From positions 224,189-288,188 of the forward strand of contig CAJJDO010000116.1 in the NCBI GenBank assembly GCA_905183005.1: a stretch of DNA of 64,000 nucleotides, read 5' to 3'. A program made the position numbers and the translations under genes. Origin of the DNA: Paramecium pentaurelia (taxonomy: Eukaryota; Ciliophora; Oligohymenophorea; Peniculida; Parameciidae). Below are positions 36,852 to 49,914 of the stretch, in pieces. The notes below the pieces were generated by a model, which was not told the DNA's origin, made no database searches, and saw nothing but the letters and a program-made list of their open reading frames with translations. Position 1 is the first letter of the stretch. The number at the start of each line of letters is the position of its first letter.

Positions 36852-37469
36852 TCAATCTGAATCATCACCACCTATAGTTTTTTGTTTATGAATTGAAAAC
36901 CAATTATCCTCCTTCTTCACTTTTCTCAATGTGATCAATATCTTATCACCTTTCAAAGTGAATTTACTATTTGCACTATCTAATTTACATTATGTTCTAG
37001 CAACACCAAATGTCCAATTCTTATTTTAATAATCATGAATTTTTATTTCAAATGATCTTTCAAAAAATCTAGCCTAAAATTTATCTAAAGGATGTTTTGC
37101 TATATCTTTTAATTCAACTACAACTCTTTATTATATTTATTCAAAAATACCTAACATTCATTTCATCAACATCCCAAAATGCAAATTTTGTTATATTATT
37201 ATAATGAATTGGTTTTTATGCAGAAACTTAAATTGTCTATTAAACAGGGATTGGTTTTACTTTTTATACAATCACATCATCATTTTCATTGAAAAAACTA
37301 TTAACCAACATAGAAGTGTTTAAAATTGTTCTTATACTTTATTTTATATGTAATACCTATTATTGAATAATATTTCACTTCCCAAAGCTTTTTATAATTA
37401 ATCTATTGTTTCTCCTAACTTAGATTCATAAATTTCTACTGCATTTCCAGAATGTATAAATAATTTCAT
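36852..37469 (-). CDS. CACYBP: CS-domain protein, calcyclin-binding protein (CacyBP/SIP)-like
   Basis: Three exons (introns 37331-37356 and 37126-37150) give 188 aa. The core is a CS (p23-like) domain: ITKFAFWDVDEMNVRVVVEL, HPLDKFQARFFERSFEIKI, WTFGVARTQCKLD and GDKILITLRKVKKEDNW, best matching CacyBP, where FTERSFDL and RKK..W are diagnostic. CacyBP/SIP is an adaptor of SCF-type ubiquitin ligases and S100 proteins in animals. The N-terminal dimer region is shorter than in animals. Other CS-domain co-chaperones are possible. Confidence 0.8.
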
Positions 37470-37563
37470 TTATAAAAATAATGAAAGAATATTTAGAAAA
37501 TGATATTATTTATAGGCGTTGATGAAAGCATTGTCACTTCAATAGTGATCGCACTCTATTTCA

Positions 37564-37597
37564 ACCCCTTTTTCTGAGCTTCTCAGAAACAAGGGGT
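37564..37597. other. strong stem-loop just 3' of a stop codon
   Basis: ACCCCTTTTTCTGAG (37564-37578), a CTT loop, and CTCAGAAACAAGGGGT (37582-37597) pair over 15 bp with one bulged C at 37590. The GC content is far above the surroundings. It lies 4 bp beyond the TGA of the minus-strand gene ending at 37602 and upstream of the CacyBP start at 37469, so it would be in the 3' UTR or act as a termination signal. A second small hairpin (TCACT/AGTGA) follows at about 37539-37553. Confidence 0.7.
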
Positions 37598-37601
37598 CAA
37601 C

Positions 37602-38272
37602 TCAAAGGTTTGGTAATATGGGTGCATTTGCTATTGGTATATTAAATGCGTTCATTAATAATGAATTATTGTTGATTTCATAATTATTATTTAACTTGGA
37701 ACAATTGTCATTATTGTTGACCTTGTTAATTCTCTTGTTTAGGAGCATTTAATCTAAATTACAAGATATTCAAAAATTTTACCTTTACAATCATTGACGT
37801 AACCAAGGGGAATGACAACATGCTCCTAAACTTATTCTTAATGATCTTAATGCCATTCCCCTTATTATTCCTGAATATCTTCTGTATTACACTCAGCTAT
37901 AAACATCTTTTATTTAAATTCATTAAAGTCTCTTCTTTAATGTTTTTACAAGATTTGGTCAATTAATTGTTCCTTTCTTTTCTTTTCTTGTTGTTTTTTC
38001 AGGATTTTGTTGGATCCTTTTCTGAATTTGTTGATTTTATTACACTTTCTAATAAGAGAATCATATAAGCTTTCTTACTTCTTTTGAATAGATGTTTCTT
38101 CCTATGGATTAATAGAATAAGCACAAAGCTCGTCAAATAACTGAGAAAAACATTGCTTTTCTGCTTCTATCTCTAAGATTTCTAATTCCTAATCGTATTC
38201 ATTTTAAAAATAGTTTTGGGATATTAAGACAGGGAATTAAGATTAAACTTCTGAATTTTAATTATTTTGCAT
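37602..38272 (-). CDS. hypothetical basic, helical protein
   Basis: Two exons with a 29-nt intron (37754-37782) give 213 aa. An acidic helix (NEYDQELEILEIEAEKQCF) is followed by a strongly basic stretch (IRKCNKINKFRKGSNKILKK then QQEKKRKEQLIDQIL) that resembles a bZIP-like or nuclear basic region without clear leucine heptads. The C-terminus is Asn-rich and ends IANAPILPNL. No family is recognised. Nuclear location is only a guess from the basic region. Confidence 0.65.
37737..37831. repeat. 12-bp inverted repeat flanking an intron
   Basis: GTTTAGGAGCAT (37737-37748) and ATGCTCCTAAAC (37820-37831) are perfect reverse complements. One arm is in each exon, enclosing the 29-nt intron at 37754-37782. 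In the transcript the exons could pair and bring the splice sites together. AAGGGGAATG (37805-37814) and CATTCCCCTT (37854-37863) form a further 10-bp pair close by. Chance is possible. Confidence 0.5.
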
Positions 38273-38327
38273 TTATTAGTTCGATGAAGATGAATGAGTT
38301 TATTTTTTATTTTAATTAATAACATAT

Positions 38328-40590
38328 TCAAGAATTAATAAACTTAATATATTCATAATCAAACTCAGAGTTCTATAAGATTTAATCATCGACTAAAATT
38401 CTGGGTAATTAGAATGATACAATAGTCCTTTAATTCAGACATTATATCATTATTTACTTTTTTCCACTTGTTAATTAATACAATAATCTTTATGCTGCTG
38501 CCAAACCTAACTTACATTCTTATAATCTTATTTGATTAAGTTAAAATTAAGTCAGACCACAACCATAATCAGTAATTGTGAAGTGTATTTCTTCATAATA
38601 ATTCCATACAGTAATTTCAACTTCATTTGGTTATTGTAAATACTATTCATATTAATATGATTGTATTGAGTTATTAATTAAGTTGATCAATAATTATTTA
38701 AATCTTCTAAATAAAATAAAATTAAATATAACCTTGCATCTGTAATTATATTTTTATCATGAAGATTATTATCAATCAGCATTAATTTAACACCATATTT
38801 TATCAAACTTTGATTATAATGAAATTAATCAAAAATTAAATGAATTGTTTAAGATATATCAATCTTTTTCTTATCAAACCAAATCTTTTCTGTCTATGAA
38901 AACACTTCAAAAAAATTAAAATTATCCTATTCAACCTAAAATAAATCAAATTACAATTTTGATAAAAATAACTATAATTAATTTTATTTCCTCAACTAAA
39001 CTTTTTCAGAAATATCAGATTAACCTTCTTCACTATTTCTATTTGAACTCATTGAATAAGTTCTTTTACGAACTGATGTACCCATTCGACTCAAATAATC
39101 AGTCTCAATTAAACTAGATGGACTCTTAATTTCACGAATCCATTTATGAATTTCAGTTATCTTACTAGCTTAATTTTATATAAATTTTGTAGCTACTTCC
39201 AATAATTCAAGATTTTTAACATTTTAATTAATAGATTATACTAGTTTATCAATATCCCTCATTAAAAATACAATAGCTAAACCATCAGTATCCTATTTTA
39301 TAATATTTTTTTAATACTTCTTCAAAAATATAAAATTTAATTTACAAATCATACACACTTTTACTAGTTTTAATTCTTCCAAAAAGATTCATTTTACCAT
39401 TTTTGAGATTCATAGTTTCTGATGAACTCTATTAATATGGAATAGAGGACAAACCCATAATAGATTTTTCCATAATCAAATCCATTAATAAGGATTTTTG
39501 ATTAGAGAGATTACTTATTTATAAGGGATCTGTTCCATCCTATTGTTTAAAGGATTTTTTAGATTGAAGTTATTCTATAATTTTATATTATTCTAAATGA
39601 TATTACAACCAATCATAAAGACTTTATTATTTTTTAAATTCTTGACTTTGAATATCATATTATGTCCAATGAATGTCATTGAATACCTTCATTTCTGATA
39701 AAAAATCTACAAAAGTTATAATATTATCTTAAAGGAATTTACTAAATGAATAATTGCTAACAGAGTTTTATAGTAGAGAATTATTTTAATAAGCATTAAA
39801 TGAAAATTTAATTATGTAATCATCGCATTAGAATACAAAATTGCCCCAGAGAGATTATTTTGTAGAATTTGATGCATTCTGTTATTTTTATTTAGAATCA
39901 GGTATCTCGTCATCTTCAGCTATAGATTCTAGAGGACAACCTCTTGAATGTTTGATGAAGATTTATTCATCATGTCTAATTTAAGATTTTTAAATTTATT
40001 AAAATGATAGTTCATTAAAGAGTTTGTTTTAATTATTTTCATTAACTTAAATTTCTATTTCATTCAACATTTATTTATAAAAGATTTCATTCAAACCTAT
40101 CAAGATACTTAAAATAATAAGTATAAACATAATTCCAATTTAAATATCATTCTTAATAAATAAACAAGTAATTAAAATTACAATTTAAACAAATATTTTG
40201 CCTTTATCTATAATTTTATTTTGGTTTTTAATATTCAAGGTATTATTATATTGTCCATTTACAAATCCCAAAGTATAAAAAAGAAAAGTATTTGATTCTT
40301 ATTTTAAATTATTAGCACCATTAATTCTTGCAAGTGTTAATAACCAAAAGAAAATAGGAGAGATATCTTAATAATAATAATTATTATTATTATATACCTA
40401 TTTTCCATGAGATTTATTAAAACGAATAAAGCACTCTAAAAGCAATTGAAATGCCAATGATGATTATGGAAAGAATTTGAATAACATTTAAATCATCCTG
40501 TAGTTCAATTTCTAATCCCAAAAAAAAGAGAGAGATGAAATAGTTTAAGGAATATTTCAATTCTTTCTTCCATAAGTTATTTCTACACAT
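38328..40590 (-). CDS. membrane histidine-kinase-like protein
   Basis: Four exons (introns 40367-40397, 39293-39317 and 38707-38732) give 726 aa. The N-terminal 180 residues contain about five TM segments (YSLNYFISLFFLGLEIEL, VIQILSIIIIGISIAF, FILIILSILIGLNEIFY). A long soluble region follows. The last 130 residues form a GHKL/HATPase_c module: N-box RFKQLLINLINNSIQSYQ, G1 box HFTITDYGCGL, and a G2-like CKLGLAAAQRLL. No canonical HisKA box (H-E-[LF]-[RK]-[TN]-P) is visible, and there is no receiver domain. It may be a divergent histidine kinase or a GHKL ATPase of other function. Confidence 0.75.
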
Positions 40591-40737
40591 GGTATATTAT
40601 AATTATGAATAAATCAAAAATTGATAATTTTTTTTACAATTATAGATTGGTGTGTTTTTATATCAAGATTGATTGATCTATAATAATGAATCTAAGAAAT
40701 GTTGTTTATATATTATTTTATATATTATTTATCATTA

Positions 40738-43700
40738 TCATCCAAATATCATTGTCAAAAATATCAAACCTATACTTATCTTTTATGCTGAGTCATCAAT
40801 ACAACTTTCTGTTTCTGTACAGTTTGATTCATTTGGAGAAGGCTTTATCACCTCAATACAATTAACACATGTGTTTTTTGAACTACTCCATGTATATGTG
40901 TAATTTGAATTAACCAAACAGTTTTCTTCATTCAAATTAGATGGAGGGACTGATTTGCATTCTCCATTCTATATTATGCAAGTTGATAATGTATTAGAAA
41001 ATGTCTCATAGAATTTACAAGAGTTAGTCTACTAATAGACTTTTTAACAATCCGAGGGAAGACATTAAGAAGTACCATTTTAAGTAATATAGCTGCATCC
41101 TTTAAGTGATAAACACCTAGCTTAATCAGTGATAATTTCACATCCAGTTACTTCTGAACAACTATTATTCTTCCAATAACAATTTTTAGAGTTTAAAGCT
41201 CCTGAGTTACAAGCATTTTAATCTTGATAGGAACCACAGGAGCTTTATTTAGTAATACAACCTTATTTAGTTGCATCATAAACACATGTACTAATTTATG
41301 CACAAAAGAAGGAAGATGCTGGAAGAATATCAGCACAAGTTTTAACTCTACAATAAGATCCAGAATCTTTATTCACATCAGTCCAATAGCATGGATTAAA
41401 TTCTGTACCGCTTTTCTCATAACCTTTACTACATTTTGGTTTAGTATTGTATGATGCACATGGTTGAATTGTCATGCATTTAGTACCATCAGAAGTACAA
41501 GTATTCATTTTAGAATTACAGTATTCATGAGTAGTTCCACTAATATCTGGGCATGTTTAATTTCTACAAACTCCATCCCATACACAAATACCAGTATTAG
41601 TTGATGAATTATTAGAATATGCTTTTGTAATGTAACATTATGATTTATCATAATAATCTGAACAATTTTGCTTCAATTCCATACATTAAGTTCCACTAGT
41701 AGTGCAATTTGAACTTACTCCTTAGCATTCTGAATGAGTTTTATAGAGAGCATCACTGCATTATTTGAATAACATACATGTTTTTGTAGTTGATGTGGCT
41801 TCTTTTAGAGCCAACATACATTACCCATCAGAACCTTTTTTACAATTAGTAGAATTAAGACTTTCACATTTTTTAATGGGTGTACATGTTTATCCATTTG
41901 ATGTACAATTTGGAAATACACTTTTACATTCTGCATCAGTTGTTAAAGGGATATCTTCGCATTTAAGATATTAAATGCATTATCCTAAAGGATTATTTGT
42001 ATTTTGTAAAGCTTTAACCCATAAACATGGAAATCCATCAGATGTTTCAACACAAGATCCTTCAATCTAATATTCAGCACATGATGCTGACATATTGACA
42101 CATTTTCCAGTTTAGGAAGTAGTGCATATTTTATTTTAAGATTTACATTTGAAATGATTTGTACCTGTTAAATCATTACAATCATTACTCCTGCAACCCT
42201 TATCCTTTTCCCAAACACATACTTTACCATCTTTAGAAATTGTACAGCTGGCTTCTGATTCAAAAGAATTACAATCTTAAATTTATTTGCAACCACCTGT
42301 TTTTTTTAAAGTGCATCCAGAATGATAAGACTTGCATTATAATTCACTTACAAAATCAACCTAAGAGGCAAGTTCACAAATACTAATTTCACAATAACCA
42401 TCACTTGTGGCTGTAGGTGGATTCCAAACACATTATTATCCTAAATCATTTACTCTACAAGCATCTTATGTTCTTGCTTCTTCACAAGATTTTCTTAAAA
42501 CACATCTAGTTCCATCTGTAGTACATTTTCCTCCTAAACCAGCTTATTTACAAGCTAAATCAGTAACAAATGAATATTATTGACAATCTACTGTTACACA
42601 TCTTAGGTTTCCACTATTTTCACAAGTGTCTAAATAGCTTGAACACTGTTCATTCAAATCCTCTGGTGTATTACTGCATAATCTTGTTACACATTAAATG
42701 CCATTCCAATAACATAAGTTACCATATACACTCTTAGTACATTATGATTTTACTTAGTAATCTTCACATTTTGGTGTGAGATCCATACATCCAATTAAAT
42801 TTGAACTGAGAGTACAACTTGATAAAAACTCACTACAACGTTCATGAGTTGTAATTGTTTTTGGTGCTTTACTGCATAATCTTGTAAAACAAGCTTAATC
42901 AATTGTATCCCATTTACATTCTAAGCCTGATGAACTATATCTGCATTAATCTTCAATCTTATACTATTCACAATCAGCTCTAGTTCGACAACCTTAAGCC
43001 TAAAGTACTCCTGGTGCTATCTCTATAACAGCAACAGTACATTTATCTTAATATTTAGTATTGATATTTAATTAATATTCTGTACAAGCTTAATGTGTTG
43101 AAAATGAATTTGGATCAGCAGAAAAACAAGTAGTTTATTCACAGAATTCATTCTCAGGATTATCGGTGTTCCATCTACAATAAGAACCACTCAAATCTAT
43201 AAAACATTGTTCTTTATATTTATATTCATGACATCCTAATAAATTCATACATCCACTGGGATTTGATATTGTTTTATCATTAGCATCTTGAATAAGATTA
43301 ACTGTGCATCTTTAGAACTTATTTTATTTTTTGGGATCTTGAATATTGTTTAATTGATAACATTCTTCATGTGTATCATATTTATCTGTTTTTTCAATTG
43401 ATTTGCATTCAAACAGAACACATTTTTAAATTGAAGGATTCCAAAAACAAATTCTATCTTAATTATCTTCAATGCATTATAATTCTGTTATGTATGCATC
43501 ACAAGTACTCCTAGGTATACATCCACCAACTTAAGCTACAGTACATGTTGACATATATTACTCACATTATGCATCGCTAGTCAAAGTATCATCAGAAGAA
43601 TAACAACTCTTTTTAACACATAGATTTTATTTGGTATCCTGTACACATATTCCATCAAAAAGTGTTATTAAACAATTGTTGGACTCTTAATCAAGACATT

Positions 43701-46700
43701 TTTGCTTCATTTCTTAGCATCCGTCTTTTGATTATTTTACAGTGCATGTACTCTTCCATGCTACACATGATTCATGAGTGAAAGGTCCAACTGCATTCTA
43801 GCAAGTCTTCAGAGTACAACCTGAAGTTCCCTAATTTGTACAACTTTAATTAATTTAACTGCATTTCTCTAAAGTATAAACAGTGCTTTATCCAAGAAAA
43901 ATCTATTCACAGCTTTTATTAGCAGGAGAAGTACATATAGATTCTACATCTTCTACTTTGGTCTGAATGCAATATTCTTTTTCACTACTTCTATAGCAAT
44001 GAGAAAGGCTATATCCTCCGCATTATTATTTAGCAACACATTCATCCTATGCTCTATTGATACTACAAAGAGGACTAAAGGCTTAGCAATCTTAAAAGGT
44101 TAATCCCACTCCTTTTTTGTATGAACAATTCTTAATTGCCTCAGTTTAGTTTGTAATACCAACACATTCACTTGTATCATCTACTTACCAAATGCAATTA
44201 CTCTCTACTGATTTTATACATAAGTTTTCTTCTTTGTATGTACCACAACTACCTTATATAAGAATGCATTTAGTTTTATCTTTATTAACAGTGCATGTTT
44301 GATCAAACTAATAACATATTTCTTCTGTCAAATTTACACCTACTTTTTCTTCACAAGATCTATTTTCACAAGCCTTTATTCCCACACCGTCTGAAGGATA
44401 TTTGCAAAATTCTCGATTAATCTTACATCCTGCATCATTTTCGCTGCTCCAATTGCTGCAACTATAAAATTATTTATAGCAAAGTGTTCCATTTGTTTTA
44501 CAAATACCATCAACACTTGCATAATAGCAGTCCTATGGTAAATATTGACTGCATCTTTCTTATTCAACAACACAAGCATTCAAGGCTTTGTTAATTGAAC
44601 ATTTAGATTTATTAGCTATTATAGCTTAACAATGGCTCAATAATAAGACTTATGGTCCTCCAATTTTTCCAGTTTAAGTGTTATAATCAACACATGTTTT
44701 TATAACACATCCTGTGTTATCTGAATTAGCCTTGCAATAAGTAACAACATCTTCACAAGTTTATGTTGAATAATTATTTAATTTTAGCTATGAACATTCA
44801 ACTTTATCATAATCCCAACATCTTGAGTCGTTCCATATGCATTTTTATTATGCCAAATTCTTGTAGCATTATTCTTCATTCTTATAATTGAAACAATATT
44901 ATTATCTGTCAACACAACCTTTTCCATTTACTCTGGCAATTACAGTACATGTTTCGTTGTAGCCTTGACAAGCAGCAAAAGAATTAAAAGTCTTAGATGT
45001 CTTATCTTAACATTTCTCTAAATCACAAGATAATATTTTAGACACAGAATTAAATCTGAGAGCACAATCATTGCCATTAGAATCTTTCTTACATTAGTCA
45101 TTAGGCAAATACAATGAACAGCTTGATTTTAAGGGTATACAAGCAGTTGCATTTTCATTGACTGTGCAAGATTAGAAAGAATAAGAATAACAATTTGTAT
45201 GACTGTAAACTTAATTGTAGATCTTCAAATTTAAAGCAGTACATGATTTGGCCACACATGCCTCTCCTGTCCATATACAATCATCATCATTAGATAGTGC
45301 ATTCTCACCACAATTCTTTTACGTTTTTAATTAAGAACAAGCATCCGGTTTTTTCATACATCCTAAACCCTAATCATTTAGAGTACAGCAACCTATACCA
45401 TCTGGCTTAGGACAATTGGCTGCATTCAATTTGTATTGTTTGCAACTTTAAGGTGTTGTGTAGTTGGCTTTATCACTACTATACAGAGTTGAAACACAAT
45501 TTCTTACTAAACACTTTGAATTTCCTTGATCCCAAACACAATCATTACTGCCACTAATTTCACATGTTTCTTAAAGTGCTCTTTAGCTACACTCTGGCAA
45601 AATCCAACATCCTTTTCTTTCATTGTTAACATAGCATCCTTTCATATAATCTTGGCATGCTATATTTGAGTCTCTAGTAATTGGTGCTGTATAACATGTC
45701 TTATCCTAACATTTATTACCTTTCCATGCACATTCCTTTGTTCCAACAACATTATTTAAACCAATAGATGACCTTAATCGACATCCTTCTTCCAAAAGGA
45801 TCATTTCACATCTTAAAGGAAGTGACATGCATCCTTTACCAATTAAAGATAAAGTACAAGTACTTAAATAGGCGTTACAATCTTCATGTGTTTTTATATC
45901 ATCTGATGCACTTTCACATGTTTTTTCAATGCATTTATTTCTCCATGAACAACTTCGACCATAAAAATCCAATTAATTCTTACATTTACTTTCCTGTTAA
46001 TAGTTTTCACAGATTTTATCTTCACAACCAGTTCCGGATGCATTAACTTAGCATTTAAACCAAAATGCTTCACATTTTGCTTAATTATTGATTGTTGTTG
46101 GTGCCTTATTACATTATTTAGTAATGCACACATCAGTTGCTTCATACCATTAACAATCAGATCCATTAATATCTTTCACACATGCAATAGCTATACTGAC
46201 TTTGGAACATGAATCATTTTTTACACATCCACCTCCACTTCTAGTGATACAATGATTATCAGGAAGATATCTTTCACAATCTTCATTTGTTTTCATTGTA
46301 TCTGGAGCATTCTTACATGTTTTTTATTGACAGCCTTATCCATAATCAGTAGTACATTCAAACAAAAATTTTTCACATTACTCATGTGTAGTTAATTTTG
46401 TGGATGCATTTTCACAGATTTTCTCTATACAAACTTCCTCCCACATACAATCCTTTCCTTCAGCACTCTTATTTGTATTACATTCCAATTAAGTTGTAAT
46501 GGCACTACAACCTTTATTTAATTTACATCCACTCCCTTCATTAGCAATACAATCACTTCTAAATGATTAACATTGCTTATTGGTTTGATAATCTAAGGGA
46601 GCTTTTTCACATTCATGCAATACACATTAACTTTAGTTAACTACCCAATAGCATGGTTTTCCACTTACATCTAATTTGTTTAGACAATCACTTTAGTTTT

Positions 46701-47538
46701 TTAAATCTTAACAGTAGATTATCTACTAACATCCTCCTCCACTTTTAGCTATACAGTTAAGCATAAATAGCTAACATCTACCAGATGAATCATAAGTTTA
46801 CGGAGCATCTTCACAAGTTGTTTCTCTACAAGCGTTATTTGACCATGTACATTAAACTTTAGATGACGTCAATTTACATTAATCTTCAAATGTATAATCT
46901 CCACATTCTGTAAACAAATCGATGCACTAAGCATTATTGTTTACTGTGCATTTACTCAATTGACTGTTACAAGCATCATGACTTGTAGAAACTTCTTTTT
47001 AAATTTCAGAACAAGAACTAAGTTCTTTACATCCCAACTAAGGATCCCATGTACACATTTATCCATGAATATTTTTCTACTTACAAGAATCCTAGGTATT
47101 GTACTCAGTGCATTCTCCAATCTCAATACACTAAGTTAGATCAGATGTACATTCTCCTGATATTGTATTGCATTCTAAATGGGTTTTTTTTGGATATGCA
47201 GTGCATCCAGTAAAGAACAAGCATTATGATCCTTCCCAAACGCAGGGATACTATTTTAAACATCCCTAACAAAATTATTATTTGTTCTAACAGTTAGAAC
47301 AAATAAAGGCTTTCTAGCAATCAAAAATATTGTTATATTGAGAGCAAAAGGGTTTACCCTCTATAACAGGATTCAATGTGCTTTCATTTGAGACAGCACA
47401 ACTGTTATTCTTCCACTCACAATATTGGAGTGGGAATTTCTCGCAATCTAATTGCGATTTCAAGTTTTGGCATTCGCATTGCTTATCAGCACCATATGCA
47501 AAAATAAAAATTGTACACAAGAAAAAAATCTTGTTCAT
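40738..47538 (-). CDS. giant Cys-rich GPI-type surface antigen (Paramecium immobilization antigen family)
   Basis: A single uninterrupted frame of 2,267 codons, TAA/TAG as Gln, gives 2,266 aa with no intron, as is usual for Paramecium i-antigen genes. It starts with a signal peptide (MNKIFFLCTIFIFAYG) and ends with a short hydrophobic tail (AQKISIGLIFLTMIFG) typical of GPI addition. Nearly the whole protein is built of diverged Cys-rich periods of roughly 70-80 residues, with patterns such as CxWxxxxC, C.....TxxxC and LxxCT. These proteins coat the cell and cilia, and usually one is expressed at a time. The periods are diverged and lack an obvious block of near-identical central repeats. Upstream is 890 bp of AT-rich DNA. 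Confidence 0.9.
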
Positions 47539-48429
47539 ATTAATATTAATGATTCTCTAAAAAAAAAAAACTCCTTTTAAACCAATATTCTCGTACAAAC
47601 AACAATAATTTATTCTTTCTACTCTTTTTTTTATCCCTATTAATGGGATTTAGAACAAAAAATTAACTCATAAGCCTTTATAGAATAAATTATTCAGTTA
47701 TTTTTTTTCCCTCTTTTTCTCTTAATATATGCTTTTTACATTGTTGCATGTTATACTACTTATGTATTCTTACCAATTTTAGTACAAATAGAAGAAAATA
47801 TAAGTTTAAAATGAAAAATGAAAATAATAGAAATACAAAAAATATTAAAAAAAATATTTTGTCTATTGATATTATGATTAATAAGTTAAAGAAAAATATA
47901 TATAGCTTTTGATTATAAACTATTTTCTCTAAGGTTTATTTGTAAAGATTGAGCATATATTTTAGAATAGAATTTAAACTTAAATCCCATTTTTTAAATT
48001 TATTTATAAATAAATTTTTAATTAAATTTATAAAATGAATTAATAATTCGAATGACTTTAAAATAATTTTTATAATATATTGTTTATTAATTTTACAATT
48101 TTAATTAATTTATAAATACATAATGCAAAACACACAAAAAATCTATTATTATTAAATAATAAAGAATTCTCAACATTCTAAATGGTAATAAAGCAAGAAA
48201 TAAATAAATAAACATTATAACAAGTATTATTATTTATTATATTAATTAAATAATAATACTTCAAAAACTTATATGATTTTTTTGATTTTTTAAGCATAAA
48301 ATGTTTTCAAATTTATATAGATTTTCTCAGAATATATTAATATTTAGTTAATTACTTGATTAATAAGTTTATACTCTACTTTTTAAATATTTATTTATTG
48401 TTTTTTATATAATTAAGATTTTAATTAAT
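47539..48429. other. AT-rich region between divergent antigen and kinase genes
   Basis: About 890 bp with A12 and T-rich tracts, no exon-like frame and no clear repeat. It holds the promoters of the surface antigen and the CK1-like gene. Surface-antigen transcription control elements, if present, would be here, but none can be recognised by eye. Confidence 0.5.
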
Positions 48430-49696
48430 ATGAGTGATTCAATAACTGAGTCAAATTCTTTTGAAAGAAATGCTAATGCTGTAGTTTTAGATCATAAATA
48501 TTTTCTTGTTCGTTTAATTTACAAGGGCAGAAGTCATAACTTGTATTTAGGTAATTAGGTAAATCTAATAGGAAGTGTAGCTTTAAATAAGGATGATCCG
48601 AATACCTACTATTTAGTAGAAATGAAAAGGTATTAAGAATTACTATATAAAATAGTTAGGAGTAATACAATTCCTTTGTTTGTGATGAAAGAATCATTAA
48701 AAAAATGCATGAATGTAATAATTATATTAATTGAGTTTAGTATAAATCATTCCAAAGACAATACAATCAGGAATATATAAATATAAGAATATGGAATATC
48801 GATATAATATAAAGGAAAGATGTGGACCTTCTCTTAAACTATGTTTTCAACATCAAAATCGAAAATTTTCTGATTAAGTTTTTGCTACTTTAGCAATAGA
48901 AGCGGTAATACTGAGAATATATTTTTAGATATCTGTGTTAGAGAAAATGCATTCAGCATCAATAGTTCATTGTTATTTAAAGCCTAAGAAATTTGTAACA
49001 TTACAAAGAGGAGTTCAATTATATTTAACTGACCTGAAGTTTGCCTAAAAATATAAATTGAGACAATTATTAAACTAGAATACTAAAAACAAATTTCAAT
49101 ATGCTTTAGCATTAAATAAATATTCAAGTTTAAATTTGCATCTAGGGATAAGTAAAGCAATAAGTTAAATAAAGAACCTTGTCCTAGAGATGATCTTGAA
49201 TCGTTGGCATATATTCTGATAAACTTTTATATAGGAGGTCGATTATTTAAAACAAAGCAGAAGAAAACAAAAAGTGATAAAATTAAAGAAGTTGAATTAT
49301 AAAAAATGAATCTGATAATTGAGAAAGCATTTCCATCATTACCAAAAGAAATTATATAATTTTATTATCATGTGAAATTGTCAAATATTGATTAATACAA
49401 AATTATCAATTATGATGAACTTAAATCATACTTTTATAAAATGATGTAGAAAAACAATAATACAATAAACATAAAATCTTATCCATGGGTAATACTATTT
49501 AAATATCAATATGAAGAATCAAGAGTTAATTGAACATTCAAAATAGAGTTCTGCTAGTAGTTTATCTTCAGTAGTCGAAGATGATGAAAATGAATCCGAT
49601 GATTCACTAATTGAAGAATAGTCAATCCTAAGTGTTATTGAGCAATTGAAACAAATTACTAAAACTAAAAAACTACTTTCTGAATTGGATAATTGA
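48430..49696 (+). CDS. casein kinase 1 family pseudokinase
   Basis: Five exons (introns 48740-48770, 48905-48928, 49152-49174, 49489-49516) give 386 aa. The CK1 fold is recognisable: VVLDHKYFLVRLIYKGRSHN LYLG, DDPNTYYLVEMK, ERCGPSLK, HLGI and RDDLESLAYILINF. The catalytic signatures are lost. The VAIK motif reads VALN (Asn53), HRDIKP reads HCYLKP (162-167) and DFG reads DLK (183-185). The glycine loop is also degraded (YKGRSHN). CK1 normally phosphorylates primed Ser/Thr sites; this protein should be inactive and may act as a scaffold, or be decaying. The acidic C-terminal tail (SVVEDDENESDDSLIEE) is intact and splicing is regular. Confidence 0.87.
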
Positions 49697-49914
49697 TTTA
49701 TAATTATTTATTATATTTATGCTCAATTATTTCTTTGTTATCTATTTAAATTATTATTATTATGACTTGCAAATATATTAAATATTAATTCAATAATTAC
49801 AGAACATTTTGTTTTTAGATTAAGTAAATCATTCTCATTAAGAGGAATATTAATATTAAAAAATAACTATTTAAATAGGTTGATTATAAATATTTTATAT
49901 TTGTTAATTTTTTA

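Noticed and set aside
40367..40397. ATT/ATA-rich simple repeat considered as a microsatellite
   Set aside because: It is a 31-nt intron with GTA..AAG ends; removing it restores the frame of the histidine-kinase-like gene.
40673..47560. Several plus-strand ORFs of 60-92 codons
   Set aside because: All are antisense shadows of the long surface-antigen frame.
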